Source of the DNA: Zobellia galactanivorans
GTDB lineage: Bacteria > Bacteroidota > Bacteroidia > Flavobacteriales > Flavobacteriaceae
NCBI RefSeq assembly: GCF_000973105.1
Contig: NC_015844.1
Coordinates: forward strand, 3,034,501 to 3,098,500
Direction: 5' to 3'
DNA length: 64,000 bases
Both the position numbers and the translations under genes were made by a program. Each line of letters starts with the position of its first letter. The first letter of the stretch is position 1. This document shows, one piece after another, positions 32,954 through 41,871 of this stretch. The notes beneath the pieces were generated by a model that saw only the letters and a program-made list of their open reading frames with translations, ran no database searches and was not told the origin of the DNA.

Positions 32954-34180
32954 TTACACTTCTCCGGATAGAATTTTGTTGAAATCGTACGATTCGGGGT
33001 CGGGAAGATAGGCCTTGGCCGCTTCGTAGTCGCTCTCTTCGATATAGTGCATGTTCTGAAAGAAGAGCCTCGCAAATTCAGAGTCTACCTCCACTAGCCG
33101 GGGGGCTATTTTGCCGTCTTCACCTTGTAGGTCTTCCAAAAACAGGGGAGTGACCTCGCCACGGGAGTTCGCCGTAACGATACAGCCGCTAAGGCCTTGG
33201 TCAAATAGCTTTTTAACGCCAATTCCCAAGAGCGTACAGAGCGTAAGGTCAAAACCTATGGGTCTGCAACAGCGGAGTTCATAGCCAAGCTCTACGGGCC
33301 TACTTTTTATATGGATGCCCAGTTCCTTCAATTTTACCTGAACGAGCATATTAAAGATGTGTGACTTGCTCACGTTGCCCAATTCAGGATGGCCGTGGTC
33401 GTCATAGGTGAAGTTGATACCACAATGATCGAGCTCACTGTCGGGCATGATGTGGAAGACCCCTTCACTTACCAGGGCAACACCGTAGTTGATGTTTTTT
33501 ATCTTTCGTTTTACAATAGACGATATGATCAAGCGTACCACCTTGTCAAAAGTAATGGGGGTCTGGTTGAACATTTCGGGGATGACCATCATCGGAAAAT
33601 GGCAACTGGCAGCGATACCGAAGGCCAAATGGCCCGCCGAGCGCCCCATGGTAGACATTACGAACCAGTTTTGGCTCGTACGTGCATCTTCGTATGTGGT
33701 ATTACCGATACGTACTCCTTCGTCTTTGGCCGAATGAAATCCAAAAGTTGGGTTTCGGTCGGGCAAGGGCAAATCGTTATCTATGGTTTTGGGCACATGT
33801 ATGTTCGAGATCGATATGTTCTCTTTTAACAGGTACCCTGTAATTCTGTTGGCCGTAGAGGCGGTGTCGTCACCGCCAATACTGACCAACAGTTTTACAT
33901 TGTTATCGGAAAAAAGTTTCGTATTTATCTTTTCGTCGCTCGGTTTGAACCTACTCATGATCAAAGTAGATCCGCCACGACTAAAAATACGATCGGCATG
34001 TGCAAAATCGAATTCCTTGATTTGCGGTTCTTCGGAAAAAATACCTTTAAAACCTTCGTGAAGGCCAAGTACGCGGTAGCCATCTTTGAGAAAAATTTTA
34101 GCTACGGTGCTTATAACGGCATTGATGCCCGGTGCGGGACCTCCGCCACAAATGATCAGTATCGACTTTTTAGAAGCCAT
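32954..34180 (-). CDS. 6-phosphofructokinase, PPi-dependent type signature
   Basis: A 408-residue PFK. The donor-site motif reads SIGGDDTAS (Asp in the second D position), and the substrate loop PKTIDNDLP has Lys where ATP enzymes have Gly. Both residues are the accepted marks of pyrophosphate-dependent PFKs, which run reversibly between fructose-6-phosphate and fructose-1,6-bisphosphate. It is 18 bp downstream of kdgK and 14 bp upstream of the Nramp-like gene. In alginate growth such a reversible enzyme could support gluconeogenesis from triose phosphates. Confidence 0.8.
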   Translation of the reverse strand: MASKKSILIICGGGPAPGINAVISTVAKIFLKDGYRVLGLHEGFKGIFSEEPQIKEFDFAHADRIFSRGGSTLIMSRFKPSDEKINTKLFSDNNVKLLVSIGGDDTASTANRITGYLLKENISISNIHVPKTIDNDLPLPDRNPTFGFHSAKDEGVRIGNTTYEDARTSQNWFVMSTMGRSAGHLAFGIAASCHFPMMVIPEMFNQTPITFDKVVRLIISSIVKRKIKNINYGVALVSEGVFHIMPDSELDHCGINFTYDDHGHPELGNVSKSHIFNMLVQVKLKELGIHIKSRPVELGYELRCCRPIGFDLTLCTLLGIGVKKLFDQGLSGCIVTANSRGEVTPLFLEDLQGEDGKIAPRLVEVDSEFARLFFQNMHYIEESDYEAAKAYLPDPESYDFNKILSGEV

Positions 34181-34198
34181 CTTTTTTATTTTAAAAAA

Positions 34199-35239
34199 TT
34201 ACCGCGCTACCCTTCCGGAAGCGTCGCCACCCATTAATTTCTCTACTTCGCTTACCGTAACCAAATTGGCATCACCTTTAATGGTGTGCTTTAAACAAGA
34301 TGCGGCCACGGCAAAATCGAGGGCATTTTGGTCGTCTTCGGGGTATTGCAAAAGACCGTATATCAATCCACCCATAAAAGAATCGCCACCACCTACGCGG
34401 TCTACGATATCGGTAATCTGATACTGTCGGGTCTCGTACATTTTTTTACCATCGTAAAGTACACCGGCCCATGTGTTGTGCGATGCGGATATGGAGCCCC
34501 TTAAAGTGGTTATCACTTTTTTGGCTTTCGGGAACTTTTTCATCATTTGTTTACAGACCGATAGAAAAGCCTCGGCCTTTACCTCACTGCCTTGTTTGTG
34601 CACGTCAAGTCCTTCAGGATGGATCCCGAAATGTTTTTCGGCATCTTCCTCGTTGCCCAAGATAATGTCGCAGTAGGAGGTAAGCTCGGTCATTATGGCC
34701 TCGCGGTCACCACCATAGTTCCAGAGCTTGGCCCTGTAGTTCAGGTCGGTGGAAATGGTAATGCCCATATCGCTGGCCACTTTTACGGCCTCCAAACAAA
34801 CATCGGCGGCACTCTGTGAAATGGCAGGGGTAATGCCCGTCCAATGGAACCATCCGGCTCCTTCAAAGACTTTTTTCCAGTCGATCATTCCTGGTTCAAT
34901 TTCGGAAATGGCCGAATGGGCACGGTCGTAGACTACCTTGCTTCCTCGGCTTACGGCACCGGTTTCCAAAAAATAGATTCCGAGACGGTCGCCACCAAAA
35001 ATAATGTTTTGGGTGTTGACGCCCCTTTTTCGCATTTCCATCAAGGCGCATTCACCGATGTCGTTTTTGGGCAAACGGGTAACAAAATCTACCGGAACCC
35101 CGTAATTGGCGAGTGATACCGCGACATTGGATTCGCCACCACCGTAAACAACGTCAAAGCTGTTGGCCTGTGAGAAGCGTAAGAATCCTGGAGGTGCTAA
35201 ACGGAGCATGATCTCTCCGAAGGTTACTACTTTTTTCAT
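34199..35239 (-). CDS. kdgK: 2-keto-3-deoxygluconate kinase
   Basis: A 346-residue PfkB-family kinase that phosphorylates KDG to KDPG in alginate breakdown. It has the family start TFGEIMLRLAPPG, GGGESNVAVSL, substrate-binding DLNYRAKLW near 166 and the NxxE metal motif LGNEEDAE near 192. The catalytic anion hole is VGGGDSFMGG near 289. It lies 54 bp after the SDR and 18 bp before the phosphofructokinase. A divergent paralogue is found at 60490. Confidence 0.9.
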   Translation of the reverse strand: MKKVVTFGEIMLRLAPPGFLRFSQANSFDVVYGGGESNVAVSLANYGVPVDFVTRLPKNDIGECALMEMRKRGVNTQNIIFGGDRLGIYFLETGAVSRGSKVVYDRAHSAISEIEPGMIDWKKVFEGAGWFHWTGITPAISQSAADVCLEAVKVASDMGITISTDLNYRAKLWNYGGDREAIMTELTSYCDIILGNEEDAEKHFGIHPEGLDVHKQGSEVKAEAFLSVCKQMMKKFPKAKKVITTLRGSISASHNTWAGVLYDGKKMYETRQYQITDIVDRVGGGDSFMGGLIYGLLQYPEDDQNALDFAVAASCLKHTIKGDANLVTVSEVEKLMGGDASGRVAR

Positions 35240-35293
35240 TTTAAATCGTGTTACTATATTACTGTTTTTAAGTGCTATTTTAGATATAAGCGG

Positions 35294-36049
35294 TTAGATT
35301 CCTAAAGCTTGCCCACCCCCAATTTGTATGGTTTCGGCGGTAATGAATTTTGCATCGCTGCTTGCTAGGAAAGATACTACACCGGCTACATCTTCGGGTT
35401 GACCTAATCTGCCCAGCATAATGCTGTTGGCCCATGAAGCAAAAACTTCGGGCTTGGTAGCTTTGATCTGTGCGTGAAATGGGGTGTCTATGGTACCTGG
35501 GGATACTGCATTTACCCGAATCCCATATTCGGCCAAATCTTTAGCCAATGCTTTGGTAATAGTGTTAACACCCGCTTTCGAGGTTCCGTAGATTCCCGCT
35601 CCAGGTCCACCAGCGGTCCAAGCTGCATTTGAAGTATAATTTATGATAGAAGCGCCTTCTCCTTTTTTTAGATAAGGAATAGCCGCCCGTGAGGCAAAAA
35701 AGGTAGAATCTAGATTCAGTGCCATTACCGATCGGTAAAACTCCGTAGTCATTTCCTCAAATCTTGATCGACCTCCTAGACCTCCGGCATTGTTTACAAG
35801 GGTATCTATTTTCCCGTATTTCTCGCCAATTGCCTTAATATTCTTGGTGACGGCTTCCTCATTGGTAACATCAAAACTATAATATTCAGCTTCAATACCT
35901 TCTGAAGTAAGTTCCTTTACCCTTTCTGCGCCGGCTTCATCGTCTATACCATTTAAAATAACGGTATACCCATCTTGCCCTAATCTTTTTGCTACGGCAA
36001 AACCTATTCCACCTGTTGCTCCTGTTATTACTGCTACTTTTCTTTTCAT
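35294..36049 (-). CDS. Short-chain dehydrogenase in the kdgK unit
   Basis: A 251-residue SDR with TGATGGIGFAVAKRL near residue 8, NNAGGLGG near 87, the Ser/Tyr/Lys site in NYTSNAAW and YGTSKAGV, and VNAVSPGTIDT. In alginate loci one SDR reduces the unsaturated monomer-derived DEH to KDG; either this or the SDR at 45456 may be that enzyme. Position between MFS (36 bp) and kdgK (54 bp) favours a direct metabolic role. Confidence 0.85.
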   Translation of the reverse strand: MKRKVAVITGATGGIGFAVAKRLGQDGYTVILNGIDDEAGAERVKELTSEGIEAEYYSFDVTNEEAVTKNIKAIGEKYGKIDTLVNNAGGLGGRSRFEEMTTEFYRSVMALNLDSTFFASRAAIPYLKKGEGASIINYTSNAAWTAGGPGAGIYGTSKAGVNTITKALAKDLAEYGIRVNAVSPGTIDTPFHAQIKATKPEVFASWANSIMLGRLGQPEDVAGVVSFLASSDAKFITAETIQIGGGQALGI

Positions 36050-36085
36050 TTGTATGTTAGTTACTGTTAATGATTTTTTTTTTGA

Positions 36086-37363
36086 TTAAACTGACTCAAG
36101 TTCTACGGGGCGTATCCGCTTTATCAATCCATAGATCGATAGTACCGCTAGGGGAGCCAGTACGGCAATTACAATAAATGCGGGAGTATATGATACTGAT
36201 GCTATCATTGGAATCAAAGAGTTCATAATGATGACCGAGACAGCTGCCACGGTACCGGCCAAACCGGCCAAGGTGCCCACGGAGGGTCCGCGGAACAGGT
36301 CGCTTGAAATGGTCTGGATATTACCAATGGCAAACTGAAATCCGAAGAGTACGACAGCCACGATATAGATAAAGGTCATCGGATTCTTTTCGGTTACCAG
36401 GAATATGATGCCCAACAAGCCTAAGAAAATCAATGCGCCCCCAATGGTTATGGTAATCTTTCTCGCGGCATCCACCGTTTTGGTTTCCATTAATTTACCG
36501 CTGTACCAGCCGCCGACAATACTTCCTGCCATACCGCCCAAATACGAGATCCAAATAGTAGATCCTATTTCTTCGATACTGAAACCGAACTTCGAGTTGA
36601 GGTAGAGTGGCATCCATCCTACAAAGAGCCACCATATCGGTTCGATGAAAAAACGGGACATGAGTACGCCCCAAGATTCCTTATAACTCAATATTTTAAG
36701 TACCGAAAGTCCTTTTTCCTTCTTCTCTGGCGAACTAAAGGCAATTTGATCGGCAAGGATGATCTTTTGTTCTTCTTCGGTGATCCAAGGGTGGTTTTCA
36801 GGCTTGGCCTTGTTGATAACCAACCAAGGAATGACCCAAAGCAAGCCGATGGCACCGATGATGATAAAGGTGGTGCGCCAGCCGAAATGCCCGTATAGAT
36901 AGGCGATAAGTACCGGGGCGATAACACTTCCTAGTGAAGCTCCCGCGTTAAAAATACCTTGTGCAATGGCCCGCTGTTTAACGGGGAACCATTCACCGTT
37001 GCTCTTTACCGCTCCTGGCCAGTTTCCGGCTTCTCCCAAGCCCAACATGGCCCTGAAGAGCGTTAATGAAACCAAACCTCTGGCGAAAGCATGGAAAATT
37101 GATGCTACGGACCACACAACTATGGAGACCACAAAACCCATACGGGTGCCGATGATATCATAGAGCTTGCCCGATAAAAACTTACCGGCGGCATAGGTGA
37201 TCATAAAAACATTGAGCATTATGGCGTAGTCGGACTCGTCCATACCCAAATCTTTACCCATTTCAGGCCACATAACACCAAAAGCGGTACGGTCTATATA
37301 GTTAATGACCGTTGCCAAACAAATTAGGGCGATAACCCACCATCTTAAACCTTTGACTTTCAT
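36086..37363 (-). CDS. MFS transporter, hexuronate/ACS type
   Basis: A 425-residue, twelve-helix MFS protein. It resembles the ExuT/GudP anion:cation symporter group: TVINYIDRTAFGVMWPEM near the N-terminus, GLGEAGNWPGAVKS in the second loop region and GWRTTFIIIGA. These import hexuronates, so it is likely the inner-membrane importer for unsaturated uronate or alginate oligomers. It begins the block with SDR, kdgK, PFK and the Nramp-like gene. A 9-bp-arm palindrome stands ~90 bp upstream. Confidence 0.88.
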   Translation of the reverse strand: MKVKGLRWWVIALICLATVINYIDRTAFGVMWPEMGKDLGMDESDYAIMLNVFMITYAAGKFLSGKLYDIIGTRMGFVVSIVVWSVASIFHAFARGLVSLTLFRAMLGLGEAGNWPGAVKSNGEWFPVKQRAIAQGIFNAGASLGSVIAPVLIAYLYGHFGWRTTFIIIGAIGLLWVIPWLVINKAKPENHPWITEEEQKIILADQIAFSSPEKKEKGLSVLKILSYKESWGVLMSRFFIEPIWWLFVGWMPLYLNSKFGFSIEEIGSTIWISYLGGMAGSIVGGWYSGKLMETKTVDAARKITITIGGALIFLGLLGIIFLVTEKNPMTFIYIVAVVLFGFQFAIGNIQTISSDLFRGPSVGTLAGLAGTVAAVSVIIMNSLIPMIASVSYTPAFIVIAVLAPLAVLSIYGLIKRIRPVELESV

Positions 37364-37453
37364 CTTCGTTCTTTTAAATTATTCATTGTATTTAGGCAGA
37401 CGAATAGCAGGCCTAGTCCTTTGGGGATAGGCAATAAGCAATTCAGGATACCT

Positions 37454-37474
37454 GTATTTAAGGGACTTAAATAC
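37454..37474. promoter_or_regulatory. Perfect palindrome upstream of the MFS gene
   Basis: Arms GTATTTAAG and CTTAAATAC separated by GGA. It differs from the AusR-type operator. It stands between ausR and the MFS gene, 91 bp before the MFS ATG, so it may bind another regulator or fold in RNA. Confidence 0.45.
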
Positions 37475-37593
37475 GTATTATGTAAATAGGATATGGCATG
37501 GGCGGCTTAGCCGTCTACCTTCATAGGATAAGTTGTTTTTTAGTATTATTAGTCTTCCCTTCAGTATTTGAGATCAGGATAAATCGTGCACTT

Positions 37594-38322
37594 TTATCCT
37601 TTTCCAATTTTAATTTTACGGTCTTTGCCATAGATGTAATCGTACAATTTGCTAAAGTGCAATTTCATCTTTTCCTTGGCGAGTTGTGGGTTTTGGTCCT
37701 TAATGGCCATATAGATGTCTTCATGCTTTTTTACCTCTGCCAAGGCTACATCGCCATCACAAACGCGATCTTGGTCATAGGCCACGATAATCTCGGGGGT
37801 AATCAATAGCATGAGGGTGTTCATGGTGCTGTTCTTGCTTGCCGAAGCGATCGCCAAATGAAAGAGTAAATCTTCTTCAAGGCAATCATCACCGGCTATC
37901 ATTTTTGTTTTGTAGGCATTAAAGGCCTGTTTAAGGCGTTCTAAGTCTTCCTCGGTTCTTCTGAGGGCCGCTAATTTTACGGTTTTGAGTTCAAGTAAAA
38001 TACGGGTTTCGACCAGTGATTTAAAATCTTGCTCTTCCAAGCTAAGAATATCGTCGATCATACCGTTCATGGCAATTTGGCCAATATTGGCGATGAAAGT
38101 CCCGCTTTGGGGTTTAGAATTCAATATGCCGTAGAATTCCAATTTTTGAATGGCTTCGCGAACGTTACTTCTGCTAACACCGAACTTTTCTGAGAGTACC
38201 CGCTCGGCAGGTAGTTTATCCCCAGGTTCAAGGTTTTTGTAATTGATAAGATCACGAATCTTGGCGATGATCCCATTTTGGATATCCCTATTTTCGTGTT
38301 TGGTCAATATTTCTAGTTTCAT
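37594..38322 (-). CDS. ausR: GntR/FadR-family repressor (AusR)
   Basis: A 242-residue regulator with an N-terminal GntR winged helix (residues ~10-75: LEPGDKLPAERVLSEKFGVS, RSNVREAIQKLE) and a C-terminal helical FCD domain (~90-230) whose His/Asp ligands may bind metal. AusR of Zobellia is a GntR repressor of the alginate system, and this gene sits inside that locus. TGGTTAACCA elements, as expected for FadR-type regulators, stand before it and before the other units. It probably controls itself: an operator begins 19 bp upstream of the ATG. Confidence 0.9.
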   Translation of the reverse strand: MKLEILTKHENRDIQNGIIAKIRDLINYKNLEPGDKLPAERVLSEKFGVSRSNVREAIQKLEFYGILNSKPQSGTFIANIGQIAMNGMIDDILSLEEQDFKSLVETRILLELKTVKLAALRRTEEDLERLKQAFNAYKTKMIAGDDCLEEDLLFHLAIASASKNSTMNTLMLLITPEIIVAYDQDRVCDGDVALAEVKKHEDIYMAIKDQNPQLAKEKMKLHFSKLYDYIYGKDRKIKIGKG

Positions 38323-38340
38323 AGCGTAAGCGGTTCAAAA

Positions 38341-38366
38341 TTGGTTAACCAGATTGGTTTGTTAAA
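38341..38366 (-). promoter_or_regulatory. AusR-type operator of ausR (degenerate)
   Basis: TTGGTTAACCA is perfect on the left; the second palindrome is degraded to TTGGTTTGTTAA. A -7-like TAATTTTA on the minus strand (38370-38363) sits at the same offset as in the other three sites. Autoregulation is inferred. Confidence 0.65.
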
Positions 38367-38453
38367 ATTATAAAAAAATAACCTACTAAAAAAGTATTTT
38401 TTGTTTTATAAAAATCAGCTTTCATGGGGCATTGAAGCGATTTTTAGAATTCT

Positions 38454-38477
38454 ACCGACCCGTGGTGAGCGGGTCGG
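38454..38477 (-). terminator. Hairpin after the PL7 gene
   Basis: Perfect 8-bp arms CCGACCCG and CGGGTCGG with a 7-nt loop, 87-110 bp past the PL7 stop. The following T-run is weak. A rho-independent terminator or mRNA-stabilising hairpin at the end of the susCD operon. Confidence 0.55.
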
Positions 38478-38563
38478 CAAAATTACTGCCAATCTAACTC
38501 AAAACAACATAATTTTAATTCTTATTTTATATAGTAGGTACTTCGTTTTTATAGAAAAACCAA

Positions 38564-39487
38564 CTAGTGTATAACTTCTAAATCGTAAAATTTCACCTTG
38601 GCGTAACTCCCTTCATCCTTACTTTGAAAGTAGTTTCCTGCCTTGAAGTAATTTTCGAAGATTCCCCACCTTTTGATATTGACATCATCATAGACCGCAT
38701 ATTCCGTATTGTTCATAATGACTACCAATTTCCCTTTGGAAACCTTGACCTCAAGTTTGAACTTTTTAAATCCGACATAGTCGGGGAAGGTATATCCCTC
38801 ATCATCGCCCCAAGCTTCTTCGTGTAAAATTTCTTGATCCGAAGCGCTTTTGTTCTTCAGTACCTTAGTCTTTACCCGTACATAGCCTTTGTCCCAATAT
38901 ATTTTTAATATGGGCGGGGCATTGTTGTCTTTTGCCCCAATGAGCTCTTTTTGCTCGTTGGTCAATCGGCCATGGATTTGCATGATTATGGTTCGATGGT
39001 ACTTGCCATCGGAATCTTTGGTGATTTCGTCTACCGCCAAAGTTCCCTTCATCCTTCCTCCTTGTTCAAATGTCCAATTCACATTGTTGTCACCGGGTAC
39101 CATTTGCTCGCGTAGCTCGCTTCTTGAATACTTGGTGTTGGCCGTAGTTGAATTCGGAAAAGCATAAAATACCAATGAACCATCGGTGGAATCATTATAG
39201 AAATAGGGACGTACGACTTCATTCGTAGCGTATTCCAAAATTTCGGGAGGCTCAACTTCTGTTGGTTTTCCAACAGGAAGGGTAAGCTTCCAATGACTCA
39301 GGTCTATTTTGGGTAACTTATATTTCTTGATGTCGACACTCTCGGTTTCCGGAGTGTCTGAATTCGCATAGGGCCCATCTTGATGATTTGCCGCAACTGC
39401 CAAGTCATTACTGTCTTGGCAGTTTCCGGCAGAAACCAAAACTAAACTCAAATAACAAGCTCTAAAAAAGTTGCTTAAAAACTGCAT
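38564..39487 (-). CDS. alyA2: PL7 alginate lyase
   Basis: A 307-residue polysaccharide lyase of family 7. It has the three family signatures: RSELRE (residues 122-127), QIH (170-172, catalytic His172) and the late YFKAGNYFQ with the catalytic Tyr. The Ile in QIH is usually linked to guluronate-containing substrates. An N-terminal signal ends SAGNC; Asn before the Cys is not a good lipobox, so whether it is lipid-anchored is uncertain. It is the last gene of the susC-susD-PKD-PL7 operon and matches Zobellia AlyA2. Confidence 0.9.
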   Translation of the reverse strand: MQFLSNFFRACYLSLVLVSAGNCQDSNDLAVAANHQDGPYANSDTPETESVDIKKYKLPKIDLSHWKLTLPVGKPTEVEPPEILEYATNEVVRPYFYNDSTDGSLVFYAFPNSTTANTKYSRSELREQMVPGDNNVNWTFEQGGRMKGTLAVDEITKDSDGKYHRTIIMQIHGRLTNEQKELIGAKDNNAPPILKIYWDKGYVRVKTKVLKNKSASDQEILHEEAWGDDEGYTFPDYVGFKKFKLEVKVSKGKLVVIMNNTEYAVYDDVNIKRWGIFENYFKAGNYFQSKDEGSYAKVKFYDLEVIH

Positions 39488-39495
39488 TTTTTTAT

Positions 39496-40377
39496 TTAAG
39501 GTTGTTCTTCTACTGGAGCAATGGCAACATTATCCAAGTAGGAATCTTTTGCGTTACCGTCGTGGTCGAACAATATGCTTATTTCACCATTGGCACCTGT
39601 TTCGAAGGCTACCGTAAGCGTGTTAAAGTTGCCTTTGCCTTCATTTACGGTTCCTGATTCTTGTGCCAATAAGGTAGCATCGGCAAACTCGCTGAAATTA
39701 CTCAGTTGTCCATCGATAACACTTGCCCGTACACTGTCTCCGTCAGCTTGCAATGCATATCTGGCGGTCAAGACATATTTGGTGTTCGGGGAAACTTTAA
39801 CGGCTTGATAGGTGACACGGTTGTTATCGCTTCCGGAGGGGTATTTGGCACCTCTTGTATCGGCTTCCCCGTCACTGGTAGTTTGGTGAATGGTCGCCCC
39901 TTCAATTCTCCAACAATCCCTACTGTCAAGACAACTGTCATCGACACCGTCATCAAAAGCGGCCCCGCCAATTACCGGTGTTATCGCTAGTGGAATTTCA
40001 GGTTCAACTACTTCAACGGTTTGTGATACCGTACTTGATACGCCTAATTTATCGGTAGCGGTCAAGGTAACCGTGTAGGTTCCTTCATCTGGGTAGGTAT
40101 TGCTGCCATCTACATCTGTAGACGTATTACCGTCGCCAAAATCCCATTCATAATCAGTAGCACTACTGGAGTTGTTACCAAAGGTAAACGTCAGGAAGTC
40201 ATCGGTCGGCGATATTGAAAAGCTTGCCGATGGAGGGGTCAGGTCAGCCTTTGAATTTGCTTCGGGCAGTTCGTACTCGAAGGTGTCTTCACAAGCAATA
40301 CCGGATAGGATTACGACAAGCGATAGAAATCCGTAGTACTTGTTTTTCAATATTTCGATATTTAAAATATGTTTCAT
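39496..40377 (-). CDS. PKD-domain lipoprotein of the alginate PUL
   Basis: A 293-residue lipoprotein (lipobox SGIAC). It has one PKD domain (~50-125; motif DYEWDFGDGNTST) and a C-terminal beta-sandwich with an ADTRGAKYPSGSDN region resembling a carbohydrate-binding module. It lies between susD and PL7, where SusE/F-like surface glycan-binding proteins are expected. An alginate-binding role on the cell surface is inferred. Confidence 0.8.
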   Translation of the reverse strand: MKHILNIEILKNKYYGFLSLVVILSGIACEDTFEYELPEANSKADLTPPSASFSISPTDDFLTFTFGNNSSSATDYEWDFGDGNTSTDVDGSNTYPDEGTYTVTLTATDKLGVSSTVSQTVEVVEPEIPLAITPVIGGAAFDDGVDDSCLDSRDCWRIEGATIHQTTSDGEADTRGAKYPSGSDNNRVTYQAVKVSPNTKYVLTARYALQADGDSVRASVIDGQLSNFSEFADATLLAQESGTVNEGKGNFNTLTVAFETGANGEISILFDHDGNAKDSYLDNVAIAPVEEQP

Positions 40378-40407
40378 TTTTTACAGTTTTTATGGTAAAC
40401 CAAGTGA

Positions 40408-41838
40408 TTAGTATCCCGGATTTTGACTCATTGATCCGTTGCTCAGGTTAATCTCGTTTTGCGGAATAGGCAGTAACAAGTCGGTTGAAGAATACCCAAG
40501 GTTATTCGCTGAGGAGAAGGCGGAAAAAACGGATTCCGCTTGACCAAATCGAACCAAATCGAAGAAACGATGATTCTCGAAGGCCAATTCGACCCTTCTT
40601 TCCAACAACAAATCTTCTTTTGTAACTTCGGTAACTGGGTCGGTAAGCCCCGCCCTGTCGCGTACAGCCTGAAACGAGGTCAAAGCTTTTGAAGCGGTAG
40701 TGCTGGCGCTACCGGCCATAATAGCTTCTACATGGAGAAGAAGTACATCGGCGTATCGGATTACGATCCAATCGTTGCCAGCAAGTGTTGGGTCGCTATC
40801 AAAGCTTTTCCCATTCGATCCGCCATCTTCGCCGTTCGGAAGGTATTTGGTTACCTGATACTGACCTACCTGCGAAGGGTCAGGCCTATATGAGACCGCG
40901 GTCCTATCACCCCCAAATTCATCTAATACGGCAACGGCTTCACTGGTTACATAGTTCACCCCAGAAGTTCTACCTACACCGTTCAACCATTCGGCTGAAA
41001 AGTTTTGACTGTCTGAACTTAGGTTTGGAAGGTAGCCTATCGAGAAGATAACTTCATTGTTTTCTTCGTTGTAAAATACGTCTTCAAAGTCGGGTTCTAG
41101 GGAATAGCCTGAAGCCATTACACTTTCCAATAGGGTTTGGGCTTCTGAATAGTTTTCTCCCAAGGTCAAATATACTTTTGCCAAAAGGGTCTGTGCAGCA
41201 GCTTTGGAGGCTCTTGTGCGGTAGGTGTTGTCTAGCCCATCAACTGCAGTGGACAAGTCACTCTTTATAAAGTCATATATAGAAGATGCCGCAACCCGGG
41301 CAAATTGAATATCGGTTTCCAAAGGTCCGACTACCCTATCTATCAAAGGAACATCACCATAGAGGCGCACCAAATTGAAATAGGCATAGGCTCTAACGAA
41401 TTTAGCTTCGGCTTCATATGATGCTTTAGTCGCTGCATTTTCTATTACATCAAGATTGTCCAATACTACATTGGCCCTATAGATAATGTTGTAATAGCTC
41501 TCGTAATAATTGGCAATAATACCGTTGTTCGGTGTTATGTTATAACTTTCGAATTGTGCTGCTTCACCCTCGCTACTTTTGGTACGGGTATTATCGCTCC
41601 GCATTTCGGTGATGTAGAATTCGTATTGAATACCATGTCTGTCATCGGGATCCGTCGAATTTACTCCTTGAATACCGTCATACATATTGATCAAAGCGGT
41701 TTCTAATTCTTCTTCTGTAGAGAAGTAGGTTTCCGAAGATACTCCTGATGTTGGTGCGGGAGACAAGAAGTCCTTTTCGCAGGCCGTAAAGGATACGACT
41801 ACCGCCAGAAGCATCGTTATTAGTTTGAATTGTTTCAT
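40408..41838 (-). CDS. SusD-like alginate-binding lipoprotein
   Basis: A 476-residue RagB/SusD protein. Lipobox FTAC (Cys at ~20) is followed by EKDFLSPAPTSG; the tetratricopeptide-like core includes AEAKFVRAYAYFNLVRLYGDVPLI, the standard SusD signature. The closing LLLPIPQNEINLS is also typical. It pairs with the SusC-like transporter 33 bp upstream and should bind alginate oligomers on the outer surface. Confidence 0.93.
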   Translation of the reverse strand: MKQFKLITMLLAVVVSFTACEKDFLSPAPTSGVSSETYFSTEEELETALINMYDGIQGVNSTDPDDRHGIQYEFYITEMRSDNTRTKSSEGEAAQFESYNITPNNGIIANYYESYYNIIYRANVVLDNLDVIENAATKASYEAEAKFVRAYAYFNLVRLYGDVPLIDRVVGPLETDIQFARVAASSIYDFIKSDLSTAVDGLDNTYRTRASKAAAQTLLAKVYLTLGENYSEAQTLLESVMASGYSLEPDFEDVFYNEENNEVIFSIGYLPNLSSDSQNFSAEWLNGVGRTSGVNYVTSEAVAVLDEFGGDRTAVSYRPDPSQVGQYQVTKYLPNGEDGGSNGKSFDSDPTLAGNDWIVIRYADVLLLHVEAIMAGSASTTASKALTSFQAVRDRAGLTDPVTEVTKEDLLLERRVELAFENHRFFDLVRFGQAESVFSAFSSANNLGYSSTDLLLPIPQNEINLSNGSMSQNPGY

Positions 41839-41871
41839 AATATATCGTGAATTTTGTTTATACTGTTCTGA

